Assembly: GCF_029227915.1 (NCBI RefSeq)
Contig: NC_079887.1
Coordinates: 9,238,001 to 9,302,000, forward strand
Direction: 5' to 3'
Length of the DNA: 64,000 bases
Source: Hydractinia symbiolongicarpus
Lineage: Eukaryota > Cnidaria > Hydrozoa > Anthoathecata > Hydractiniidae
How positions within the stretch are numbered: position 1 is the stretch's first letter; every line of letters begins with the position of its first letter. This document shows, piece after piece, positions 1 to 13,083 of the stretch. The position numbers and the translations under genes were made by a program. The notes under the pieces are model-generated. The model saw nothing but the letters and a program-made list of their open reading frames with translations. It was not told the origin of the DNA and did no database searches.

Positions 1-442
1 ACGTACTGATTCCGTTGGTATGCATCACTGGATAAAAATCTCATGATTTAGTGATATTGCAGGTTCTTTGGTTGGATAACATCAATTTTTATGCAGTGAT
101 AGAGACACTTATTGGCGAAAAATAAAACATTATAACTTAACAAAAAAGTGAATTCTATGTGAGATTTTTTCATTCTCTATAATATGGGAGAAAACTGTTA
201 CGAAACTGGTTTGGTTAACACAATTATCGAAGGTTTTCTCAGAGGTGATCTTTTTTAAATAAAGAAATGAGATGATAGTATCTCTAATGAGTGAAGGGGT
301 CATCTTGTGGTGACTTGGTACAACGATCAATTTATAATTTTCAGTGCTTTGGAACAATTGAAAGAGAGAAATATACAAAGCAGCCATGAGAAAATAATAC
401 ATTATTTTGATTGGTCACAATGTTATATCTTTATCTTCTTAC

Positions 443-1549
443 CTGCGGATTATGAGGTCCAATTGTGGCTATGCCCTCCAATTTAATTTCCAAACCATGA
501 AGAGTCATGGCCTCTCTAGAATCCCATGAAATTTCCATCGTTGTTGGTGCATATGCAGGTCCACCCAAAGACAAGATTTCAAAAAGTAGAATGGGCAAAT
601 TATTGCGAACTTTTGTCTTGATTTCCACAAATCTATTGGTTTTGTCAATCTTGATACTTTCAACCTGGAAAAAAAGCCCGTGTAAACATTAAATAACACC
701 CATGGCGCAGTTACTTAGTGGTTATGACTTGTTTCACTTTCTTTGGCGGCAATTTAATATGGATGAGAAAATTTTACCATAGCCCAGGCTTAACCCCAGC
801 CATGTGCGGACAATGGGGGCTGTTGGATGTTGCAGGGCGTTGCCTAGCAGAGCGAAGACTTTAATTGAGTCTGCGCAACTCAAAATGAGCATTAAATACT
901 CTAGGATCCTCCATCCAAGTCATTGCCCCCCCTCGAAATAATAGACAGAATTTGCATATTTGTTCGCCGTTTTTATTTCCTATACTTTAAGTTCGTCCGT
1001 CCATCCGTCCGTTTTCCTGTAATTTTTTCTTTTGTTTTATTGATCGAGAATTAAATTTTTTACCTACCCCAAATACATCCCCATCTAAAATCTTGGTTGC
1101 AGTTTGAAAATTATTGGGTGAGAAATGATTATCTAAAAGCATTTTTAGCGACGGCGGGTTGCATCCATTCTTCTTGTCAAGAGTTGCTGTTATAGTGTTG
1201 TCAGCCGTTGCTAACACAAGATCGCACCAAGTGTCTCCGAAGGTTAATTTGCCGCTGCCAGACATTATATCCGTTCGTTTTCCACCTATAAAGTTTAAAA
1301 TATTAATTTAAATGCAAAGATAGGGGGGTATTTCTTCCAGATCTCAACACAACAGGCATTCTGATGTTTGAAAGCAAAAGTGAAAAAACTTTTCTTACCT
1401 TTTACATCGTTTTCAATTTCTTTGAAAAAGTCCGTACTATCTATAATTTCGCTTCTTCTCGTTTCATCATCGAAAAAATAGATAGAATCCACAACTTGGC
1501 ATATTATCAAGGTAAGCATAACTTTATTCAGCCATTGCAAAGCTGCCAT
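443..1549 (-). CDS. Secreted protein of unknown family, copy A (5' three exons)
   Basis: I do not recognise this protein. Three minus-strand exons join in frame: 1399-1549 (start codon 1547-1549, ends phase 1 at GTAAGA), 1068-1285 (ends phase 0 at GTAGGT) and 443-664 (ends phase 0 at GTAAGA), all with AG acceptors. The first about 22 residues form a hydrophobic signal peptide, followed by an acidic stretch beginning YFFDDE. Exon 2 holds the motif TWCDLVL and a conserved NGCNPPS segment. Exon 3 encodes a beta-rich looking segment with PILLFEILSLGG and MEISWDSREAM. The gene runs off the left edge, or its next exon was not identified. The exon layout, phases and sequence match copy B at 12304-15855, which is strong evidence that the exons are real. 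A 9-T/18-G tract lies about 155 bp upstream of the start codon. Confidence 0.6.
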
Positions 1550-1702
1550 CTTTAAAATGCCTAAAATGATAATTTTAAATGCGATGTTAAGGAAATATTG
1601 CAATAATTTACGAAAAGCTAACCAGTAAAATACATTATTTTGCTTTGCTTTTCGCGCATTTGCGCAAAAAAACCCAACTGAATACACGGTGGCATTTCAG
1701 CC

Positions 1703-1729
1703 TTTTTTTTTGGGGGGGGGGGGGGGGGG
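1703..1729 (+). repeat. Homopolymer tract T9-G18
   Basis: Nine T are followed by eighteen G. It lies upstream of copy A of the secreted-protein family, so C-rich on that gene's sense strand. Such tracts are prone to length change and assembly error. Confidence 0.8.
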
Positions 1730-4700
1730 CTGTAATAATTTATGGAATACTTATAACCGATCAGGTATAAAAACAAAAGAACTAATGTTTGAACGGTTTA
1801 GATAATAGAAATACAAAACATCTGCTAAGACCAGCAAGTTTCGCGATTTTCACGATTTTTAAAGCTTTCTCCGAAATCTTTTGTTTTAAAATATTTTAAA
1901 TAAAAAAAATCGTGAATTCTATATAACGTGAAAAAAATCGTATATTTCCCCTCCTTCCTCTATCCCTAACAAAGTACTAAATCACAATGAAAGTGGTGAT
2001 GATTGAGAAAAAAAGTTACTGAAATAGACAATTGAGTTGTTTAATTGTATTTGAGGCCGTTTACGAAAATCTAAATATCCTAAAATGCGAAAGTTCGAGT
2101 TTCTTTTCCCACAATTCTCTTTAATCGTGACAGTGTGAAATTATCAAAAACATATGATTATTCGCAAAAGTCTTAAAATTCACGAACATTCTTTTCTTGC
2201 AAATTTTGTACCAGTTGAGTTATGTTTCATCAAATGTAAATAAACAATAAAAAACTGGGTTCTATTTCCTAAAAAATGTTTAGTTTGCTTGTCTTTGAAA
2301 AACACAGAAAAAAACTAGGTGTCTGCCTCTTTAGAATACTGTTAATTAGAGATTTTAATCCAGTTATCAACGGGAATATGTAGTTGAACGCTCGCATGTT
2401 ACTGGAACATATTTACATGACGCTGCCTGTTGTTGAACAACCTTCCAACAAATGTCAGAAGAAGTGAAGCTTTTGGGTACTATTGCCAGTATGTTTTAGA
2501 AATATTTTTACGATAGGTCTATGGCACGATAGTTGAAATAATCTATATATTTATTTCCTTTTTTAATTATTTCTCATTGCTTCTGTTCATCATTTTTAAT
2601 CTTCGGATTATGGTTCAATTTCTAACTCGCGTGATTACTAGTTCGGTCATTAGAGTCCCTTCAAATTTAGGCGATTGCGAGAGCGTTAGAATTTTCTTAT
2701 TTGTTATTTTGTTTATTGTTTTAAACAGTATCGTAAATTGCTTGTAAATCATTCCTTTTTACGACATATCTTGTTTACATCTATATTTGTATACTCGTAA
2801 TTACACGTAGCAGTGTATTAAAAAATCTTGATGATTCGAAATATTTGACGGAAACACGAAATTTTTAAAATGCACACGAATATCAAATGCGATATATTTT
2901 TATCCACTTTGTTGCGACAGGTAAATTTAAAGGACGAGCAAAGGCGACGGCGACCCCGTGAATTTTTCCACAGGTTAACGACTAGTAATTATATAATGGT
3001 CCTAATTTTCATAGCGTGATGTAACGGTGTTTGAAAGCTGCATCATAAACTGTATATGCCTTATACCCTAGAGTGATACATATATAATTGAGTTTTATAT
3101 CCTTAGAGTATAACGGTTTTAAAGGTACAATGGTTTTATTGCTGAACAGCATATATTGTGAAATTGCAAGTTGCATATGGTTATTAACTTTAGTTGATAC
3201 CTATAATAATAGCCGTATTTTAGCCATGTTTCAAAGTAACAGACAAGTCGTTACTTTGTGAGAATGCCTGGCAGAAATGCGATGGGTGAACCCGTCGATG
3301 TTGATGTGATCTTAACGAGACAATGTTGCACGATGCAATCCCTTGCAGGTAAAATTACATTTTATATCTCAGTTATCTTGAACTTTTCCTTTCTCGAACT
3401 AATTTCCCGGTCCCTTAACTTATTTTATCAAGTTAACTCTAACATTTTCCCTCATTTTTTAAACAAAAACAATTTATAAAAGATTCAATTGTTGCATAAA
3501 ACAGACAATCAATATCATTGATGCTTTTCACCATTTCGTCAGATTTTGCGAGTGCTCATGTGTAATCGATTATGTTTTCTTTTTTTATCTATTTTTTATC
3601 ATCACAACAAGACACCAGTAATGCTTAAAAATGTGTAATGGTGCGCAGTACTTGTAAACGGAAGCTTTAATCAGAGGAGAGTGCACCACCTAAATACCTA
3701 AATATTTAGTCAAGAACACCTGTTTCCGTTTTAAATCTTCGATCAATGTGTAAAAACATACGGCAGCAATGTAAAGAGAGTTCAAAGACGTACGTGTTTT
3801 GTTGCCATGCTTGCGCGTTGTTAAGAAATACAATTTTTTTCCCGTACTAGCACTGTGAAAATCTAATAAGGCACGCTGGCGGTTTTTAACTTCCTGTCAC
3901 GGAAAATAGATTGAGTTAAGTACAAGTATAACAGGAAAGACAGGGCATCAACAAGCGGCTCTTACAAGCGTTTTCTTATACGTCCGGACCTTTTAAGCAA
4001 CCTGACTACTTTTTTTTTGAAAATTTTGTCTTTGTATTCTTGAAGCAGTTAAATTTCAATTGAGACCGTGGGTAACTGACTAGAAAATATTTTTTAGGCA
4101 TTAAAAAATTCGGTAAGACTAAACATTTTAAGATAATTCTGCATTCCCAGTGAGAAATTTACATGCGCGCCTGTTTCAAACTGAGAACCAACAACATTGC
4201 TGTGTATGGCAAAACTACCAAATCACCAAGTGAATAGTGGGGAAAGTTTATTACACTCAAACAATATGTGTGTCCTCTTAAATCAAATATTTAATACAAT
4301 GCTTACTTTAAAGAATATGGTATCGTTCCCTCAGATTTCCTCTTTTTCTCACGGTTTGCTTTACTACCAAGAATAATTAAGACTGTTTTCCTTTGCTTAT
4401 TTGATTTAATCTTGTTTACGAAGTAACAAACCAAAAATCTTTTTTTCTCAAATCTAATATGCCATTATTCAATAATCTATTTGTTTTAGAAGCGGGAGAG
4501 TAGTTATCACTTTCGCATGATTTTAATGCACCATGGTATTTGTTTACAAACAGATAAATAACTTAAATATCTGAAAGCAAAAAAAATGGATCACACTCTG
4601 TATGCATATCACGCATCATCGGTCACGTTTTCAAACACTTTCAAATTCCAAAATTTCCCTTCTAAACAATATTTTTAAAAAATGTTGTTAATGCGCTTGG

Positions 4701-6072
4701 CCAATAACAAATTCTGTACCTTCTTCAATGGCTTTTTCTTTTTAATAAAACAGAAAAAAATGTCATTGAAAATTATATAAATCATTCAATTTCAATGATT
4801 ATTTTCTTATTATTATTATTATTATTTTTACTTTGCTGCCTTTTTTAAATTAGGAATTTTTCAAATATATATTTTTTTTCTAATATTTAAAACGTTACTT
4901 GAAGAAGCTAAGAGCAGAGCCAAAAAAAATCGGCTAAAATGATCATCAAAAAAATAAACGTATAAAAGTTTAGATATGGATGGTTTAAGTTGAGTTTTAC
5001 ATGCCTCTGATTTGACAATTCTCTTTCTATGTAGACAAAAGAAGTGTCTTTTTAAGCTGACTTTAATTACCGATGTAAAAAGCAGAATTAAAAATTGTAA
5101 GGGGGTGCTTACTAAGCTAGTAGAACAGCATTTTTTTCCCATGTTTCAAATTTTATGTTATAACAATTGCTTTTTTACAAAATTTTTCTTTATACTGTCG
5201 TAAAAGTAAAAATATGCTCAATTGTTAAAACTGTATGCTGCAAATTGATCACGTGCATTGGCTCTTTCTGTTTTTTTACAAAAACGAAAAGGTATGGTAA
5301 AATATAAGTACTGTATACTTTATTGGAAACTAAAAAATTTTTCAGACAATAATTAGCAAATATTTTTATTTTCTCACGCAGTACTATTTTCCAATAACTA
5401 GGCTAGCAAATAAAGTCTTTTTCAACAGACAAAGTCTTCTGATCTTCTGGTCTTTTGGAAAATGCATTTAATGAAATTTCGTTCACAGCATCGCATTAAT
5501 TATCTTACACTTTTGTAGGAATGATGGTGCTAATGAAATGTCAATGTTATCTTTAAACTCAACTTCACAAACGAAAAGTTTTTTTTCGGTATGATATTGT
5601 AACAGTACAAGCCTTCTTAATTTTACACTAGTGGTAAAAGGCCCGTTGTTAACCAGAACATATACGCACAAATTGTTGGAGAAATTTGATTTGTTGCTGT
5701 ATGGGTCTAAAAGGATTGTGTAAAAATATAAAGACAAAGCTATTGCAAAATAGAAAATGCAAATACGTTGGAGGTGCGAATGTGTTTATACGAAAACATG
5801 TACCATTTACGTCAATGCATATGCATTTATAGATTATTCTTTTCAGTGGGAACAGGAGTTTACTTTTCATATTTTCAATCAAGTTTTAAGACGTGAAATT
5901 AATAGTTTGTGTGATAATGGAAGTACTATAAGAAAAATGAGCACTAGAACGGATATCAATGCATGATTCTTTTCTCCATTGACTCTAAAAGTTACAATGA
6001 CTAAAATACTCTTGCGATACTACTTTCCTCTCAATTTCTTTCAATACCATACATGGTGAAGTAAATTTTCTT
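1730..6072. other. Intergenic stretch, mostly featureless
   Basis: AT-rich DNA between copy A and the exons ending at 6073. The only structure I can support is a Helitron-like 3' end at about 2953-2985. Open frames here are short and lack codon or splice support. Confidence 0.5.
2953..2985 (+). mobile_element. Helitron-like 3' terminus
   Basis: An imperfect hairpin (CCCGTGAATTTTTCCACAGG) is followed by a short spacer and ends in CTAG before a T. Helitrons end in a hairpin plus CTRR and insert between A and T. The same terminus occurs at 29690-29719 and, reversed, at 63492. The 5' end was not found. Confidence 0.45.
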
Positions 6073-7882
6073 TTAATTGTTCTTGCAAGCGTGGACATGT
6101 TTTTTTATGAATTTAATATTGCTTCGAAGAACTTGCAGTTGGCCATGTTGGTCTGTTAGAGAGTCGTCAACATTGTTGAGTACATCTTCTACATCCTAAA
6201 AAAGAAAATAGCATTCCCCTTTTCTAATTAATTTCACAGTCTCCAATTACTTCATATGGCGTTGAACAAGAAGATTTAAAATATTTTAAGCAACAAGAAA
6301 TTTAGGTTAAACCGCAATATTGCTAAAATTACTCATGTTTGGCGATGCTTGTTTTTTGACTATTTATTTAGGAAAACAAAATTTTTGTTTGCTTTTTCCC
6401 TTTGACTACTATACCAATGAAAACTACACCTTACTTTTGAACACGTGTTTCTGCTGTTCAAAAGTTGTTGTTGTTTTTATTTAAGATTTCAGCTTTATCT
6501 TTAGGCAAGAAGAAAATGCAGCATTGTAATATAGCTACAGACAACGAACATCGTTTCGAACTAAAAGTAATATTTTAACGTTTAATATCGTACTTTAATA
6601 ATTATTGTTTTTAATACAATCACTGGTTCTGAGTAAAAAAAATCAAATCGCGGTTGTCAGAGAACTCTATTTAAATGTCGACCGACAAAGTTTTCCATGT
6701 GACGTTCTAACAATTTCAATGGACAGGCAATGCGATAGAGAAGAAATTATAGCGCACTTATGTTTTATCGGTTTTCCAAAATTGTGGAATGGTTTAAATC
6801 CGAATTTAACTTACCCGTTTGATAAACAAAAGTGCTTTTTCCCCATCATCACTTTCGTGTTTGGGAATGATAGAGCGCTTGTAAGCTTGTATTGCATTCT
6901 GATGTAGCAAGTCTGTGAATTCCAGCACTGTTTTCAGCATATGATTCAGTTGGTTTCGAAGAATTGGCAACGCGTACGAGTCCTGTCTGTTAATCGCTTC
7001 TTCTGACCGCTTTGTGAAATCATTTAGTCCTTAGCATTACTAACAGTGATAACTAAATGAGAGAAAGATAATACATTACTCTAGGATGACGTACACAAAT
7101 TTAGTATCAGAAGATTTTGACACTCGCACTTTTATTTTTATTATCACTTTTAGGTTATAAAAACTTTCAATGACTCTACCGCTTATGTTAGTGTAATAAG
7201 TTTGCTAAAGATATCCACAGTTATGATAGAGCCTCTTTTGACGACTTTAACTTCCAGAAAATTATGATAAAGGAACGGTTTCGTTGTTTGTAGTGTCTTT
7301 ACGATACATTAATTGGTGCGTAATAAAGGTAAAAATAGGTGCTTTGTATAATATTATTTACTGCAAACAAGTGTACGAATTTTGTCTGCAATGGCCATGG
7401 CTTTTTTTGTGAGAACATAAAATTGAGTTACTGAAATGCTTATTGCAACATATCTGAATGTACGCTGCAGGCTTTCAATGTTCTCATATCTTAATGGGGT
7501 TTGATGAGAAGTTATGCTCAGCCCTTTGACAATGACAATATGCCAGTTATGTTGCCAACTTGGTGTTGGGTGTACTGCTTTGTGTGTTTTGTGCATTTCC
7601 TTTTTATGCATTACGTTCTGATATAAACAAAAACTGTGCTAAAGTTAGATTTTCATTTAGTAAAAATAGAGAGTAGTTATAATATACCTGCAGATAAGTC
7701 TTTCAACCTCTGGAACTTCGCTTGATGCGGAGACCTTTTTGAAAATCCATTCTAAATCTATATGTTTGAACAGAATAGCGAATGAAAAAGCATGTCTGGG
7801 TTGGCTTCTTGCTCTTGGTCGCCAATATATCACCTCTAGATGCGCACCATCATAGCCGACTAGGATTGGATTTCCGCTAAAC
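6073..7882 (-). CDS. C-terminal four exons of an unrecognised protein (possibly copy B)
   Basis: I do not recognise this protein. Four minus-strand exons join in phase: 7688-7882 (enters phase 2, leaves phase 2), 7362-7558 (leaves phase 1), 6815-7029 (leaves phase 0) and 6073-6195 (stop at 6073-6075). Together they give 242 residues. The first exon contains GYDGAHLEVIYWRPRAR, the second WHIVIVKGLSITSHQ, and the last two are polar and probably helical, with VEDVLNNVDDSL near the end. The agreement of all four splice phases makes a real gene likely. The next minus-strand exons upstream belong to the broken copy B, whose exon 3 ends in phase 0, so at least one exon is missing between them if this is one gene. 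The 5' end is not established. Confidence 0.5.
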
Positions 7883-8282
7883 CTGTAAAAAATCTTATTT
7901 TCTCAACATTTTTTATGTATCACCTTTATCTCAATTCACCCAAATATTCTCACATATTTTGTTCTATTTAGTAATAAAAATTATTATTATATACCCGTAA
8001 GCAAAAACAGCCATTGAATAAATAATCGTATTCCACCCGTATTATTCAATGCTTGTGACGTAACAATAGTTTTGACAAAACATTCGTAAACGCATGTTTT
8101 GATTTTATCCTTTCCGCCTCATTAATTTTTATCGTAATTACCTGTGATTGGTTGTTTCTTAGTGGTCCGTTTTCTGATTGGTCGATTTCCAGTTGAATAT
8201 AAATCACCTCGGGTATACAAACACAAAACAAAATAAGTAATATTAATTATAACAATCTCTTTTGGGTGTATAATAAAACATA

Positions 8283-8415
8283 TATACAATAGGTAAACAT
8301 AGGTTATTGGATTTATTAACCCTCGGTGATATTATATTCAACTCCGCTGCGCGTCGTTGAATATAAATCACCTCGGGTTAATAAATCTCAATAACCTATG
8401 TTTACCTATTGTATA
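8283..8415. mobile_element. Foldback MITE (near-perfect palindrome)
   Basis: Arms at 8283-8342 and 8356-8415, about 60 bp each, are inverted copies with few mismatches around a 13-bp GC-rich centre. One end of the same sequence, including AAATCACCTCGGGT, also occurs at about 8190-8215, so a second, damaged relative lies next to it. No open frame. Confidence 0.7.
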
Positions 8416-8419
8416 TCTA

Positions 8420-9850
8420 CTTATTATATAATTATGTTGTGTTTTTTAAATTGCATTACAAGAACCATAAATATAAATAACAGATATTATTACAAAGTAA
8501 GAGAACAGTGAAAAAACAAGAAAATCAAATGGTTCGAAATGGTGTAGAGGGCCAATGGGACACTAAATGCGCTTGTTAAATGCTATTCGTAAGGTTGGTG
8601 ACAGTAGACCCATGCTCGTGCAAAAGTATGCTTACAGTAGTATGATCACTATTTTAATCCATTAAAAGAGTGAATGTGATCACCCACGATTAACTGATAC
8701 AACTACTGAGTTTGGCTTTGACTACTGGTGTAGTTTTCGTCACTCCATGAATCTACGACGGATAGTGCTTTGTACCTGTTTTTCACTTTCTAAAGGTTGG
8801 CGAATCTTATAGCTTTTTATGTGGCAAATATTTTTCCCTACATACTAACAAGGGATCATGATTACGAGATCAATATCACTGCAAAGTAAATTCACTACGA
8901 AAGTGTAACTAAAATTAAACTGCTTGCTTCTGTAGAAAAACTACGCCTATATTAAGTCTGCAAACTAAAAATCAAAAAAAAACAACGACATTACTTTAAA
9001 GTAAGTTCAGAATGTTTGCAAACGTGCCTAAACTTTGGTGACAACGCGGTGCTGCACCTAACTGTCTTTGTAGCGGACATTGTAGTTTTCTATTAATTCA
9101 GCTCTGGCTATGTAACCACGTAAGAAAAAGTATCGAAGTCTACATAAAACGCTAGACCTGCAAAAGTAAGTACGTGTTATTGACAGAATACAACCTAACA
9201 GCACTTATTGTTTTTGTGTTGAAGACAACCAAACAAGTGAGTCCTTTTAGATTACAAACACCAAAAGCTTCGAATATCAATGTGCAAGTGAATTCGCGTA
9301 TCAAGAGAGTTATAAACAACATCGTTTTCTAGCAGTGTCAAGACAATCTACCCGTAGCGAATAAGTTTGTGAGTTGTAAATGTCAAAAATCATTTTATTA
9401 TGCGCCCGGAGTATAACTCACAAACACCGCCAAAATGTCAAGTTGGTATGCCCTATCATATATAATCTTTCTACCAAGCAATTTAAGCGCATTGGTTGCA
9501 ATAAAAAGGTTTAACCTTTCGAGTAACCTCTACAACTTTGTGCATTATTAGAGAAGATGGGCGGAGCTTAGCGTCAAATTATTGACTTTTGATTGAGATA
9601 TCCCTCACTGTATCTATAAATTGAGATAGATTGTTTATAATTCTTATTTTTTCGTGGTTACGTATCTGGGTACTCACTAAAATCTTGCTGATATTAACCC
9701 CTTTATTAATCAGTACAATAGCTTAAATAACGCTTAATTGGTTCTACTCTCATTTACATTGTATTAAAGAGCAACGTGAGCATGTTATTTGTGTTTTATC
9801 ACTCGTAACAACACTTTATTTTACCTCACAGTTGTGTAGGTCACTTCTGG
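8420..9850. other. Stretch without recognisable genes
   Basis: AT-rich DNA between the foldback element and the LINE remnant. I read both strands for missing exons of the flanking minus-strand gene and found none with consistent splice sites. Confidence 0.4.
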
Positions 9851-11055
9851 TTATAAAAAGAAAAATATCGGTAAGAAAATATTAAAAATTATGGGGCCTA
9901 AGATTGATCCTTGCAGCACACCTGAAAGAATCATTTGGAAAAGACTGTAGTGTCCGTTTATACGAGTAGATTGTTCTCTATTTGTTAGGTATGACAGGAC
10001 AAATTTTAGGGCATTAATTTCAAATCCATATGCCTCAAGTTTAGCGATTAGTAAATCATGTGGCACGCAATCGAAAGCTTTTGATAGATCCTTTAAGACT
10101 GCACCAACCACGTAATTCATATCAAGTTTTTTTTTCCATTCTTCTAGTAAACGAATTAAGACATGCTGTGTATTATAGTTTTTCCGATAGGCTGACAAAA
10201 ACATTGAAAGTTTCGATTCTATGAGAGACATGATTTGATCCTTCATTATGTTTTCATAGAATTTTGAAAATTCAGTCAAGGTCTAAAATTTCTAATGCTA
10301 TGTTTGTCTTTGCCTCCTTTGTCAAGAGGTGCTACCATTGCACGTTTGGCTCCATCGGAAAAAATACTCAATTTTATGCTGCTGTTTATAGCATTTTTCA
10401 ATGGGCCAATCAGATATTCACTAGCTAACTTCACAAGCTTTGGGGGTATTTTGTCTCTACCTGGAGAGGAATTTATGTTTATAAAAGTTTTTTGATTGTG
10501 TTGTCATATACCTCCTCAAAGTTAAAAAAATTTATATTTTCGTTGCAGGCTTTAATTTTGACAATACTCGGATGACTCTCGTATGTTTTAATTATCTCAT
10601 TAATTAGTCTCTCTTTGTCTATGTCTGGCTTTGTCTGGCTTGGTTCCACTACTTTTTCCTACAATGTTTAAATAGTGATCATTAAATAATTCAGCAAGCT
10701 CACTGTCATTGGTTATCTGAGCACCATCTTTGATAATCATAATGTTATCACTGTTTAAACCACTTTTATTGGTTATAAACGGCTTAATAGTTTTCCAAAA
10801 AGTTTTATTTTCTACAATCCCAGAATCTATAACATTTTTAAAATACATTTTTATGGCTTTCTTTCTGAGGCCAACACACTTATTTTGTTGTTGTATGATA
10901 AACGCTACGCCTTCTTACTTTCAAACTAATATGGCCCCTAAATTTAGTAAAAGAACAATAGCAAAGTTATTCTCAACAATCCACACTTGGTTTTCTTTGC
11001 CAGGTTACTTTTTAACTTTTCTTATGGGCATCTCTTTTTCATATTTTGGACGGTT
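9851..11055 (-). pseudogene. Non-LTR retrotransposon (LINE) reverse transcriptase fragment
   Basis: The minus strand encodes a decayed LINE polyprotein. From the right: a pre-RT region with KMYFKNVIDS and FWKTIKPFI, then after a frameshift the RT start with INSSPGRDKIPPKLVK and MVAPLDKGGKDK, then the core motif KDLSKAFDCVPHDLL and SGVLQGSILGP at about 9900-9960. The reading frame is interrupted at least twice and the element stops before the YADD catalytic motif, so it is dead and truncated at the 3' end. It sits in what may be an intron of the minus-strand secreted-protein gene. LINE identity follows from the established RT motifs; I cannot assign a clade firmly. Confidence 0.8.
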
Positions 11056-12300
11056 TTAACGTCAAACAAATGGCCTGCCGGAAAACTTTCAATTCCAATA
11101 ATTTTTTGGATACTATTTTTATTATATGTAAGGCAAACAGAAAAAGAATAAAATTAGTTTTATTTTTTATCATCAATCAGAAAAAGCCTCAACAGGTCAT
11201 TGTCAAAGCTTTTAAATTGTGAAGATATACATTTCTATCTTCCGAGCATCAAATAAAATTCTGATGCACGGTAAAATCTTTCTGCAGCGAAAAGCCTCTA
11301 TAGCGAACGACATCAAAAGAAATCCAGCTTTTGTTTCAGACAAGTTCAAGGTTTTAAACCGCAATCTTTTCAAATCTCACTCATCTCACTTGGACTTTTT
11401 TCTGCGTAAAAATTTGGGTAAAACAAGCATTAGATGTTTTTTTGCCCCTCTTTACTTCTACGTATTATGTTAAATTATGTTAGATTATGTTAAAACAGAC
11501 TTTCTCTCTTCCGTCCAACACAAACTACAATAATTTTGTAACAAATATTGTAAAAATTAATTCTCTTCTAATGACCAACAGAAAAAGATAGCAAGTTTGG
11601 ATAAACCTTTTTAAACGACATTAAACTATTAGAAAATTGTAAACAAGAAATTTAGGCAGAGATCGTATTTGGAATTAACATTTTGATGTCGCGTGGTGTC
11701 AGCTTATTATTCAATTCTTCCTATCCTTCTGTTTCTTTTCCTCTTACCTAATATAGTTTTAAGATTTTGGCAAAACTTGAAGATAGTAATGGACAGTACA
11801 AGGCATAATTCACAGGAGTGTTACGATATTAATATCATAAATCCTCAAACGCATTTTTCACAAAGAAATGAATTTCAATAAACTTTTTCTCTCCATGTTC
11901 AATGAAAAAAGAAAGATACTAAACTTCCTTTAAGCCACAGATGTTTTCCATCAGGTTGTGAGGTAAGTTTGAATAAGTAACAAGGCCGTGCACAGTCCTA
12001 TAAAAAATTTGTCCTTGGCCCTCAGCCTAAAAACCAGATACCACTAGCTAGAAATAATGAGGTCTAAGCAAATTGTTTGTTAGTTTATTTGTTTTAAAAG
12101 TATCTTCTACAATGAACGCTGATAATCCAATTGATGCCTTTTCATAAAAAAACTTTAGAAATAAGGTAGGCCAAGGAAAATTAAAAGTACATCATTTAGG
12201 ACATAAGCACACGAATAAATGGAGTATTGTTCACCTTTATATCTATTTTTAATGGTACAAACGCTAACTTATCCTTTCATAGTCTATTTATTTATTTCCT
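11056..12300. other. Stretch without recognisable genes
   Basis: AT-rich DNA between the LINE remnant and exon 3 of copy B. No supported feature. Confidence 0.4.
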
Positions 12301-12559
12301 TACCTCAACTTCGTGCGGTCCAAGTGTGGCTAAACCCTCTAATTTGATTTCTGTATTGTTAAGAGTCATAACTTCCTGTGAAAGCCATGAAAATTCCATA
12401 ACAGTTGGTGTATCTGCAGATCCACCCAAAGGCAATAGTCCGAAGAGTTGCAATGGTAAATTATCATAAATTTTTGTATCCATTGTCAAACGTCCACTTG
12501 AGGTCACGATTCTGATACTCTCCACCTTAAATCATCAATGGGAATATTGGATTACATTG

Positions 12560-12680
12560 TGTATTGTTCTTGTTCTTGTTGCACCCCAGTTTGTAATAAT
12601 TGCCCCAATTTGTAATAAACATTGCCTCAATTTGTAATGCTTGCCTCAATTTGTAATGACACCTTGCCCCAATCTGTATT
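12560..12680 (+). repeat. Short degenerate tandem repeat
   Basis: Five imperfect copies of a unit like GCCCCAATTTGTAAT at irregular spacing of about 16-25 bp, directly beside exon 3 of copy B. Confidence 0.5.
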
Positions 12681-13083
12681 AATATCTTTTCTCGAAAAAG
12701 TATTATTTGGAAAATCTATTGTAAAACTTAGAGGGGGGACTTGCCTTTTATTTATTGTTAAGAAACCCTCGTACAGGACCAGACGGAAAATAAACATTCA
12801 ATTTTTTTCGTGTAACTTTAATTTATTCATTTCATCTTTACATCGACTGATATTAATAGAAAGAAATAGGATCGTAATGCATAAAAACCAGGTTGCGTCG
12901 CAATGATCGATGTATTAGTAAATAAATGAGATTGGCATAAACAACAACATTAACGATGAAGTTACTTTTATTCTTTCCTATCTTGATATCTTTAACATTA
13001 TCGAAAAAGGATTATATACACCTGCTTGGTGACGAAGAAAACGCAGCGATTGTCAAACTTGCAAGTTTTAGCACGCCTGATAA

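Noticed and set aside
130-402. Possible fourth exon of copy A (MTPSLIRDTIISF onwards)
   Set aside because: A phase-0 AG exists at about 309, but there is no pyrimidine tract, no counterpart in copy B and no recognisable domain.
3258-3349. Possible exon starting MRMPGRNAMGEPVD, ending at a GTAAAA donor
   Set aside because: No partner exon, homologue or polarity with neighbours was found.
6605-6907. 100-residue plus-strand open frame
   Set aside because: Antisense shadow of the phased minus-strand exon 6815-7029.
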